DNA of 64,000 nucleotides from Flammulina velutipes (Eukaryota > Basidiomycota > Agaricomycetes > Agaricales > Physalacriaceae), in the NCBI GenBank assembly GCA_011800155.1, contig CM022371.1, forward strand, positions 1,984,001 to 2,048,000, written 5' to 3'. Positions 38,800-50,399 of this stretch are shown here, in pieces (within the stretch, counting starts at the first letter, position 1; the number at the start of each line of letters is the position of its first letter). The notes under the pieces are model-generated. The model worked only from the letters and a program-made list of their open reading frames with translations, ran no database searches and was not told the DNA's origin. Both the position numbers and the translations under genes were made by a program.

Positions 38800-40564
38800 T
38801 TATGCAGTCAACTTCTGATCCAGTTTCGCGAAACCCTCAAAGAACGAAGTAAAGAGATCGATCGCGTTCTGTACATCGTGCGATCCACCAGTCTCTCGGA
38901 TAGAGTGCATGGAAAGCATTCCCATACCCACGTCCACTGTTCTTAACCCGATGGTAGAGAGGTGGGGGCCTACGGTAGAGCCACAAGCCCTGGTGAAAGG
39001 TCAGCGATCCGTCCTTTATCTCCACAAGAAAAAGAGAATGCCCTTACATATCATTTCGCACTTCAAACTCTTGCACCTTACCTCCCTTCTTCTCGATGAG
39101 CTGCTTCACCATAAAACTACTGACGGCATCGCTTGTATAGCGCTGCTTCGCGTTCGTCTTGATAATAACGCCTCCATTGATCACGGGAGTGTGATTCTCT
39201 TCATGTTTCGACGTATAGTTCGGGTGGATTGCATGCCCCATGTCACAGGAAATCAGGAATGACCTGCCTATAGACTCTGCAAGTCCTTCGGGTGTCGGTG
39301 AAAGCCTGCTCAAGAGTGAAGGAACCAGATTCGATTCAGCTCCAGACATGGAGACACTTCCGACCTCCTCGTGATTGAAGAGGGCTATAACATTGACGTT
39401 GCCTTCAAGATCTACCGCATCTTTTGATGTGGCGATGTCTGCGAGAGCGTCTACGGCACAGAATCTGGGGCGAAGGTTAGCGGACGGAACATTCGATGAC
39501 ATGACGGGCTTACGATGAGAAGAGGTTGTCAAGTCGGGGACTGAAAACGAATTCATTATCGATTCCACCGAGAACTGCGGGTTGGGTGTCGTAAAGCGCC
39601 CTACACCGGTGTCAAATGAGGACTTATGATTTACGTGAACCACTTGCAATTCGAAATCATGTATCTCTTCGGGGGCAACAGACAACTCCCCTGCAATGAG
39701 TGATAATAGTTCTGGGTGGTGATTTTTTTGGATGCTGGATGCACTCTCGTCAGCCTCCACCTTGGCCTTGTTTAGGTTTGACGCGATGAGACCCAGAATT
39801 GGGACAAATTCTGTTTCTTGATTGAATTTGAGCGTGTCGTTGACGTTCCTATCCACTGGATCACGACTTGGTTGAGGAGGTATTGCAAACGATTAGAGGT
39901 AAACTTACAATGTATAGCTAGAGTGGGAATCCGTAAAAGAGGCCTATCAATCTTGACTAGCTTTGAGTTGAACGCGCCGGATGCATCGGAAACGATAACG
40001 CGTCCAGCCAAGGATAAATCACGATCTAACCAAGAGTGCCAAATTCCACCGCCGTATGTCTCAACGCCAACCTGGAGGTATCCTGCCTTGGTTTTCTTGG
40101 AAACGGGTCTGACCTGGAGTCGAACTGATCAGACTAGCTGATAAAGCAGAAACCGATGCGTAACGCACACGCAAGTTGGGGCTGTCAACATGAGTGGCGA
40201 CGATACTCAAACCTGCTCCGTGTTTCCATTGCTGAGGAAGTGTAAATGCGACCAAGGCTGCTTGGTTTCTGTCAGGTCCATGAGGATCACGATGGTAATA
40301 ACGACATGGAAGAATGGGTTATTACCGCACAAAGTAATAGTTTCCTCCCGGCTTAATGACATTGTCCCAATTTTCCACTTCGCGCAGCTATGTCACCTAT
40401 CAACATGGGAGAAAATCGATGGTAAGCAGTCGACGCGCCTTACGGAATCCGGCAGCCTCGAGACGAGCAGCGGCGTTGCTTACAGCGTGAAACGGGGTCG
40501 GAGATGCGTTCAAAAAAGTGAGCAGGCGTTTGGCAGCTTCGGGAGACGATGGGTATATCATCAT
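38800..40564 (-). CDS. Aspartyl aminopeptidase, M18 family
   Basis: Exons 40564-40439, 40387-40326, 40268-40169, 40113-39909, 39855-39648, 39600-39514, 39464-39048 and 38989-38800; 464 aa, like DNPEP/Ape4. Metal and catalytic residues are visible: His89 in [12 protein letters not shown], Asp258 in SPRLDNLFS, Glu295/Glu296 in FNHEEVGS, the Asp of [12 protein letters not shown] and the His of [10 protein letters not shown]. It removes N-terminal Asp/Glu from peptides in the cytosol or vacuole. Intron 39601-39647 has a GC donor (GAATT/GCAAGT); only this choice restores [13 protein letters not shown]. The first intron (40388-40438) seems to use a GCGCGT donor to give GFRKLREVENW. A GT alternative would delete several residues, so that junction is less certain. 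Confidence 0.9.
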
Positions 40565-40894
40565 GGTCGTGGTTGGAGACTGAATACGGCACTCGTTCCG
40601 ATGATCCGTCCCAAACTCAATTGTTGAGATAGCAAGACTAACTAGCATATTATACAGTAGAAATACGCACATAGCAAACTTATTTTTGGTCGCTTTTGTA
40701 ACTTGTTTTGTTGCATCTTGGCCATGTCCTGTGTTCGGAGATAGCGATTCACACGACTTTGTTCAGCTTCTTTAGCTGTTCAAGTGATATTGTCAAGGCA
40801 GTGTTCGGTGTACTTTTATATGAGCGCACCATGAATACCTTGTCGTAAAAAATACCGACCCACCAGCGAGGGAGGAGACAGAGAAGGGGGGTTA
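40565..40894. other. Intergenic: aminopeptidase promoter and IMP4 3' region
   Basis: About 330 bp between tandem minus-strand genes. No gene or RNA is seen. Confidence 0.4.
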
Positions 40895-42088
40895 TTACCG
40901 TTTTGCCCGTTTTGAAGGCGCAGATGTGTCGGCTAACACGCTGCGCTTTTTCGCGGTGCGTGAGTAGTGTGAGAGTACCCATTCCCGCTCAGCCTCAGTT
41001 TGCTCTAATGTCCCTTGGCGAATTTCATATGCTACGCGCCGTGAATAGGACTGAAAATGGGAAGCGTAGGAAGACTTACGCTTCATCTCAAATCTAGGGC
41101 CGACCTCTGCTAGTTGGACCGCACGTGGTATCTTGACGAATACATGGTGTCTATAGGATGCGTTAGGATATTAGACATGGTGTATGATTCAGTTCACTTG
41201 CCTGAATGATATATAATCATCGTCGTTGGAAAAAGTCATCACCCGCTTGCTGTCCTCCTTGGGCACGGGGAAAAGAAATTTAAGAACATCCCGAATGCGT
41301 TCACCGAGCTTCGAAGAAAAGCCTTCAAAGATGAGATGGGGATACTGTTCTGAGACTGTGGATTTTTGGTAACTAGCAAGGTCATGGCGGAGAGCGACGT
41401 TGGAGAGTGTGAAGTAGACAGTGGGTCCGTGGGGGAAATGGGAGACAATCATGGCGTCTAAGAGTATATGAGCGGTTGCGGATAGACATGTTAGAAGATC
41501 TATATACCTGGTTTACCGCGATGTTCGTGAACAACGATAAGATCTGTGACATCGTTTGCTCGACAGGCTGCTGCAAGTTCTTTGACAACATAGTTTCCGC
41601 GATTTATTCGATGAGAATTAGGGAAGACTAGGCGCATTTCCTGTAACGCCGTTAGTGCCAACTCGGTGGGACGAAAGAACACCGACCTTGGAAAATTGCA
41701 ATAGCTTGGATGAAGGATCTCGAGATGTAGTAATGACAATTTTAGGATCTGCTATCCCGGCACGCGAATACTCATTGTCAATGTGAGTGCTTGGATCTAT
41801 AAATGCGTTAGAGATGGCTAATTGTGAGAGACAAGCGGCGCACCAGTTTGGGCCTCGTCAAATTCGAGTTGCTTCCCAAGCCGTTTTGAGTCCTTCCTGA
41901 GCTCTGTGGGCAGCGATTTTCCTGACGCCAAAGCATCTTTTAGGACTTGTTTCCGCTCATAAGTCTGGCGCTCCTGGGATTCCTGTGACTTTTGGTAGAC
42001 GTATGAGCGCCGTTCGCGTATTTGTCTTCTGAGCTGCAAACACAAAGTCAGTACAGCTGTCTCTGTGAAATATGCACTAACTGACCAT
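40895..42088 (-). CDS. IMP4: U3 snoRNP protein Imp4 (Brix domain)
   Basis: Exons 42088-42086, 42033-41844, 41796-41687, 41640-41508, 41457-41202, 41150-41080 and 41031-40895; 299 aa. The first coding exon is the ATG codon alone, followed by a GTCAGT donor; the protein then reads [16 protein letters not shown] as in Imp4. The Brix domain runs from about 85 to 270 ([72 protein letters not shown]). A basic nuclear-signal tail (KRAKR) ends it. It is part of the SSU processome and promotes U3 snoRNA pairing with the pre-rRNA. Intron 41151-41201 has a GC donor (CAG/GCAAGT). It is divergent from UTP12, 72 bp away. Confidence 0.95.
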
Positions 42089-42160
42089 GGTGGATCAAAT
42101 TCAAAAATCTCGATCAGTAGTAGCACGTGCCCTGAAAAATATTGTTACTCTACATCCACC
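42089..42160. promoter_or_regulatory. Bidirectional promoter region, IMP4 and UTP12
   Basis: Only 72 bp separate the start codons of two SSU-processome genes transcribed divergently. It must contain both promoters and leaders. I do not see a defined RRPE or PAC motif in it. Confidence 0.6.
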
Positions 42161-45100
42161 ATGGTACAAAGCTACCTGCGCCACGGGCCAACTCAGGCGT
42201 TTGGTTTAATCTGCAGCTCGTCGTCAAACGCGGTCTACGATGGAAAATACGCTTATGTTCCAGCTCTGGAGGACGTCCTCGTCTGGGATGTAAAAAAGGG
42301 CCAGATGGTACGAATAAGGTCCTTATTGACGTCGAGCCTTCATAACTTTTCTTAGATTGCAATGTGGCACGAAACGGGACATAGGGCAGAGGTGACATGC
42401 ATCACGCAGTCACCGCAGGCCCATATCTTTGCCATTGGCTACGCAGACGGCTCGATTCGACTCTGGGATGCTCAACAACAACAAGTCATCGCTACATTCA
42501 ACGGCCACAAAAAGGCTATATCTGCCTTATCTTTTGACGAACGTGGAACGCGACTGGCATCGGGGGCGCAGGATACAGACCTCATTCTCTGGGATGTCAC
42601 CGCTGAAGCAGGCCTCTTCCGGTACGCCGAAATGTACGCTCATTAATTCTGCAACTGATAAACATTTCAGCCTACGTGGACATCGCGACCAGATCAATGC
42701 GATTCGTTTCCTCAGGCCCTCCGAAAAGTATCCATCGACCTCAAATACTTCTCTGGATGGTTTTCTGGTTACAGCAGCTAAAGACACATTCATGAAAGTA
42801 TGGGATCTATCTACTCAACATTGTATCCAGACTGTCGTCGCCCATCACTCCGATGTCTGGGCTATGGACGTCGACAACGAGCAAGAGTTGATATTCACGG
42901 GCAGTGGGGAGGGAGAAGTCAAAGCGTGGAAAATCGACCATGAAGCCATGCTCAACGGCTTGAAAGAGAATGAGAATGGAGAGGTCTATATTGCTTCCTG
43001 CTTCTTGGAAATACTCTGACTCCGTCGCAGGTCTCCAAGTTAATCACACCGTTCGCTATACTGCCTCTCGCTTCGACGCAGCGCGTTGCACAGATCACCT
43101 TCCACCCGACTGAAGACTACCTTGCCATACAGTCCCATGATCGCTCCGTAGAAGTCTTCCGAGTGAGAAATGAGGAAGAGGTACGGAAGAAGCAGGCAAG
43201 GAGGAAAAAGAGGGCCAAGGAAAAGAAAGAGAAAGCGGGAAATGAAGCACCTCAAGACGCTGACGACGACGAAATAAAACTCGTAGACCTCTTCACTCCC
43301 CATGTGGTGATTCGCGGCAACGGGAAGATACGTTCCTTCGCTTTTGCTGCAGAGTCAACTTCAACAAAGGGCGGTATACAGGTGAAATATACCATTCACA
43401 TGTATAAAAGAACTACGACTTACGTTGTTCAGGTCCTTTTGGCATTGGCTTCCAATGCACTAGAGGTGTACACTATACCTCCTCCGACCAAGTCAAAAGA
43501 CTCACCACTGGAGGCGAGCAAATCGTTCTCCGTGGATCTACCGGGACATCGTACAGATATACGGTCACTCTGCCTAAGTTCTGATGATCAACTTCTAGCC
43601 TCTGCCTCCAATGGTATGTCTGTGTTTCGTCAAAAGCCTACTCGTCTAATTGTCTATAGGTTCATTAAAAATCTGGAACATGAAAACGACATCATGCATA
43701 CGGACGATGGAATGCGGCCATGCGATTTGTAGCACTTTCCTTCCCGGCGATCGGCATGTGAGTATTCTCGTATTCATCTATCTCATACACAGCTGAATGT
43801 TATCAAAGGTAGCGGTTGGCACTAAAAGCGGTGACATCCTAATTTACGACATCGCATCCTCTGCTTTGGTAGAAACAATAAAGGCACATACTGGTACAGT
43901 GTGGTCCCTACACGTTCGTGCGGATGGAAATGCTCTTGCCAGTGGGAGCGCCGATAAAGAGGTGAAGTTTTGGGACTTTACCCAGAAGGCCATAAACGAT
44001 GACAGCGTACTCATTCCATTCTCGCCATGTCTTCCAATTATTGACGATCTCGACAGGCACAGAGTGGTCGGACCATGTCTTTAACACACATCAGAACGCT
44101 CAAAATGACGGACGACGTTCTCTCTGTTCGGTATAGTCCAAATGGCAAACTCTTCGCGGTTTCCTTGTTGGATTCTACAGTAAAAGTGTTCTACCAAGAT
44201 ACTCTGAAGTTCTTCCTGTCGTTGTATGGTCATAAAGTGGGTCGAAGTTTCCAATCCCAACCCCCTGCACTAACAGTAGCAATCAGCTCCCGGTCCTCTC
44301 CATGGACATTTCGCACGACTCAAAATTGATCGTGACTTGCTCCGCCGACAAGAACGTGAAGATATGGGGTCTTGACTTCGGTGATTGCCACAAATCGATC
44401 TTCGCCCACGACGAAAGTGTGATGCAAGTGGCGTTTGAACACGAATCACATTACTTCTGGACAGTCAGCAAAGACAAGTTGCTCAAATACTGGGATGGTG
44501 ACAAGGTATGGCTCTTTGATATGCTCCCCCAGGCATATGAATTCTTACAATCGGGGCTAGTTCGAGAATATCCAGAAATTGGATGGCCACCATCGCGAAA
44601 TCTGGGCGCTTGCACTGAGTCACCGTGGCAATTTCGTCATCACTGGCTCACACGATAAGTCTATTCGCGTCTGGGAAAAATTAGAGGAACCCGTAGGTGT
44701 CCATACCTGTCATGCTCTAACCGATTACTCAACGCTTCTTCAGCTCTTCCTCGAAGAGGAACGGGAAAGGGAGTTAGAGCAGCTCTACGAACGAGACATC
44801 GCCGATACACTCAATCGCCAAATGGATGGTGACGAATCTGCCGACAAAGCTGAAACGACCGCAGTTTTTAAACAAACGACCGAAACTCTCATGGCTGGAG
44901 AGCGGATCATCGAAGCCCTCACACTCGCAGATGACGAGAGAAATATGTTTGCAGAGTATCAAGAGTCGATCTCTAGATTACCGGAAGATGCTGCCATGCG
45001 ATTACAGCCACCGCCTCGTAATCCTGTCTTGGCGGCTTACGATCTTGACCCGGAGGCCTATGTCTTGAGGGTGGTAGAAAAGGTTCCCAGCACTGCCATG

Positions 45101-45527
45101 CATGATGCTCTACTCGTTCTGCCATTCGGGAAGGTGATATCGCTGATGACCTATTTGAACATATGGGCGCAGAAGGTTGGCTACGTGTTTTCCTGCGCAT
45201 AGTTCCGTACTGATTCGATTGTAGGAATGGAACATCCTCTTAGTCTCCCGCATACTGTTCTTCCTCCTCCAAACACATCATCATCAAGTCGTAGCAAATA
45301 GAATCATGCGTACCGCATTGATTCCTCTCCGGAAACACCTTCGAGCAGCTCTCAAACGCCAGAAAAGTATCATATCCTACAACATGGCCGCCCTGCAACA
45401 TATGCGCCGTCTCAATGATGCGGAGAGGAATGTCCGATTCTTTGAGGAGGAAGATATGGACGAAGAAAAGATACGCGCACGTATCGCCGAGGGGAAGAAG
45501 AGGAAACGTGTTGCGCTACACGTATAA
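42161..45527 (+). CDS. UTP12: SSU processome WD-repeat protein Utp12/Dip2 (WDR3)
   Basis: Twelve exons: 42161-42307, 42356-42621, 42671-42983, 43031-43381, 43433-43613, 43660-43757, 43809-44006, 44057-44236, 44287-44505, 44561-44692, 44744-45175, 45225-45527; 939 aa. It has twin beta-propellers with many GH...WD repeats ([58 protein letters not shown]) and a Lys/Arg-rich insertion ([16 protein letters not shown]). The conserved C-terminal Utp12 helical domain follows ([16 protein letters not shown]..., [19 protein letters not shown]). It works in the UTP-B complex at the 5' end of the pre-18S rRNA. The 51-nt intron 44693-44743 is stop-free and in frame; removing it gives [15 protein letters not shown], the family sequence. 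Confidence 0.95.
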
Positions 45528-45623
45528 CAGAGTGCATTATCTAGAGTGTATCCCTGTATCACCAATGTACGAGGTCGGTTTGACTTCATAATGCCATCGC
45601 ATTAGAAAAGATGAAGCAACATT

Positions 45624-47762
<2,139 letters not shown>

Positions 47763-47870
47763 TGTGTACAACAAGCAGCAAGTGCTAAAAACATGAAGGG
47801 AAGATGAAAGTCGAGGACAAGGCGCGTTCGTGTCTGCACGTGACTTAACGCACCTTGCTTTCGCTCCCCG
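47763..47870. promoter_or_regulatory. Bidirectional promoter region, ALG8 and VMA21
   Basis: 108 bp between divergent start codons of two ER membrane-protein genes. Individual elements are not identifiable by eye. Confidence 0.5.
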
Positions 47871-48233
47871 ATGGAACAAACCGTAGGCTCTCGCGTTAAC
47901 ACCCAGGTGGCCACCGGGTAAGCACTAAGCATGCTATTGGATGCCTTGTTTAGTCAAATTCTAGTGGAACACTAGCGAAACTCATCTTCTTCGCCGTTTC
48001 CTTGGGTGTGCTTCCCCTCACTTCCTACTTTGTGTCGCTCAAATATGCCTGGAACGGTACGCCTCCTGGCATCTTTACAATGATTTTGCTCACAGCCAGT
48101 GGCAGGCAACACGACATGGGCAGCCATTACCGCCGTCGTTGCTGCAAATGTGGTTCTAGTGACATACATTGTTCTTTCATTACTCGAGGACCGGTCTTCT
48201 GCTCAGCCCACAGACAAAAAGAAAGACCGTTAA
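47871..48233 (+). CDS. VMA21: V-ATPase assembly factor Vma21
   Basis: Exons 47871-47917, 47965-48056 and 48106-48233; 88 aa. Two membrane segments are visible (LAKLIFFAVSLGVLPLTSYF and AAITAVVAANVVLVTYIVLS) joined by VSLKYAWNGNTT, the family's two-helix hairpin. The C-terminus is basic and ends KDR, which could serve as an ER-retrieval signal. Vma21 assists assembly of the V0 sector of the vacuolar proton pump in the ER. No exon is long enough to stand out as an open frame, so it is easily missed. Confidence 0.9.
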
Positions 48234-48484
48234 AACATCCGACGACGACCAGCGGCGGGTGTTCAAACGTACGTACTGTAACAACATAGCTACAATTACA
48301 CTTATTTATCCTTTCCTCAACTATTCTATCCAGTAGAATTGTGCGCTGCCCGGCAACGAGTGTCCTTCAGCTTATAATGATCTAGTGTGGCGCAGGACTT
48401 TACACAGCGTAACCCCACTGAAAATCACGGCAAGTTGGTGGTTTATGTGCGGCGCTATTATATAGCGGCTGTGAACCTGGTTAG

Positions 48485-49648
48485 CTATAGTTTAGACCAT
48501 GGTAGAAATTCACCTACGAAAGCATTTGCTGGCCGCGATGGTTTCGCCCCCACTGTTAAAAATTTGGTGTGCATTTTCTGCAGTTTGGGAGGACCCATCC
48601 CCTGATTAAAATTAGATAGAGATGTATGTTGAGGCTCTAGGGGAGATACAGGAACTTTTCTCTTCGCCAGGTAAAGCTGGTGAGAGTCAAAGGGTGCGAG
48701 GTTCCCAGGTAACCATGAAGCGTCGACGGTGCTGGGAGATCGCTGCGATGATATGGAGATACATGGCGCATTGTGATACGTGGGGGTCACTGGGGTTGCT
48801 AAAGGAGTGGTGTCGTAGGAGTCGCTCTCAACGGACGTTGGGGATGCGGGTAATGGTGCGATCGTTGGTGTTGGTTGTAAAACGAGGGGATTTGGAACCT
48901 TCTTTTCCTTTTTGCAAACTTGGAGAGGAGGGGACGGGAATAGTGATAAGGCTCGAGAAAAGTCCGTTTCGTCTCCTTTTTTCACCTCCAATCCAGATGG
49001 ATAGGAAACATAAGAAGAAAGTATCGGCCGAGCTTTGCGATCATTTGCATCTGGCGTATAGGGTAGATGTGGCGTGGACCCAGTGCTCTGGTAGCGAGAA
49101 CGGATAGATGGGGTCAATGGGTCAAGAATCGCGTCGACGGTGTCAGACTGCTGATTCGAGTGTATAGAGCGAGGGAGCTTCTTCGGTAGTTTGTACTCAC
49201 GTGTTGTGGGCGTATCCCCACGAACAGTGTCAGAGAGGAAGTCGTCCCAGACATTATCCAGCTGTGACGAAGACGACTTGTTCGATAGCCGCGTCACTGG
49301 AGATAATGCTGGAGCTCTATGGGAGAGTGTGATAGAAATATCTTTAGAGATATCAAAGGGGGCAGCGCGTGCGGCTTCGTTCTCGAGGTCCAGGCGGAGA
49401 CTCGGAGGGCGGGGAGGTCGTCGAGGGGCTATTGAAGAGCTGGAATGAGTGGATGATATGGAAAGAGAGCTATGTGTAGTCGTTGTCGAAAGAGCGCCCG
49501 GTGATAATGGTACAGTCCGGTATGAAAGATATGATCCAGAATGGCTGGGCCGACTTCCCGATGTTACACGAGGGGGTGTGCTGGGAACTGAGTGCTGTTT
49601 TTCCTTTCTTTTCCGCCACGTCGTTGGTAGGAAAGGAATAAACTTCAT
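48485..49648 (-). CDS. Ser/Pro/Thr-rich disordered protein
   Basis: Single open frame, 387 aa, starting MKFIPFLPTTWRKRKEKQ. Almost the whole protein is Ser, Pro, Thr and Arg/Lys with no recognised fold. One more ordered patch reads SSSQLDNVWDDFLSDTV. It could be a phosphorylated scaffold. A consensus-quality intron (donor GTGAGT at 49200, acceptor at 49148 or 49151) lies inside the frame, but removing it (53 or 50 nt) gives an immediate stop. The unspliced form therefore encodes the long protein. Function unknown. Confidence 0.6.
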   Translation of the reverse strand: MKFIPFLPTTWRKRKEKQHSVPSTPPRVTSGSRPSHSGSYLSYRTVPLSPGALSTTTTHSSLSISSTHSSSSIAPRRPPRPPSLRLDLENEAARAAPFDISKDISITLSHRAPALSPVTRLSNKSSSSQLDNVWDDFLSDTVRGDTPTTREYKLPKKLPRSIHSNQQSDTVDAILDPLTPSIRSRYQSTGSTPHLPYTPDANDRKARPILSSYVSYPSGLEVKKGDETDFSRALSLFPSPPLQVCKKEKKVPNPLVLQPTPTIAPLPASPTSVESDSYDTTPLATPVTPTYHNAPCISISSQRSPSTVDASWLPGNLAPFDSHQLYLAKRKVPVSPLEPQHTSLSNFNQGMGPPKLQKMHTKFLTVGAKPSRPANAFVGEFLPWSKL

Positions 49649-49918
49649 AGCGGTGGGGTTTCGCGCGTCCTTGGGCTACGGGGATAAAGATGAGTTGTCA
49701 TTTATGTCAGTGAGTCTTGACATGCCTTATGTTCTGGATGAATCTTTCTGAGCTGATAGATTCATTGTGCGAAAGTCAATGAAAAATGGCCTGTGATCTT
49801 CTCCTGATGATGGTTGGGTCCGAGTTACGGTATGTTTTCAATCCCCTAAGCCGTTGTTACCTCAACGCGATTCAGCTCCACCTGACATCGGGGGTAGTTT
49901 ATCTCGGACGACATACCA

Positions 49919-50191
49919 ATGGCGTCTGCCAAGTCCGGTTTGAAGGTCGTCGAACGGATCATTGATGGTGGGAAATGCGTATACCAAGACTCCAAGAGGC
50001 TGTCAAAGGGGAACGATCATCTCGATAGTGCAAGCTGTACACCAAGATTACGGTGCATTCAGTAAGTACCTAGAAACTTCAAATGCCAATGTGTCAAGAT
50101 TCTCGACCGAGCTGCAGAGTTGGAAAGCCACCAAATGTTCCTTTGCGGCCAGTGCGAATTCAAGAAGAAGAAATTTTTGGAGAATATGATC
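49919..50191 (+). CDS. Small unrecognised spliced gene, structure tentative
   Basis: An ATG at 49919 starts MASAKSGLKVVERIIDGGKC, with a GTATAC donor at 49979. A possible exon at 50029-50061 (CKLYTKITVHS) and a last exon from about 50099 (ILDRAAELESHQMFLC..., ending KKKKFLENMIG at a TAA) keep one frame. However, the second intron would be only 37 nt, shorter than others here. The lysine-rich tail and two nearby cysteines are the only features. I do not recognise the product. It sits divergently to the Ser/Pro-rich gene, 270 bp away. Confidence 0.35.
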
Positions 50192-50399
50192 GGTTAAATA
50201 TAGGTTGTACCCCAGAAGTGAAGAAGCGATCTAGGCTGCTAGGCAACGCAAGTCTTTGAGTGGCGCAACTTCAGATAGTCCGTGGATTCAGCAAATCCTA
50301 ACGGGCTGAAGATACTAGCGCCGTAGTAGTGATGAAGGATGATGTCAAGCGAGCACATATTCCTAATTAGGTCAAGGCCGCTTCTTTCGTTTCTCCACC

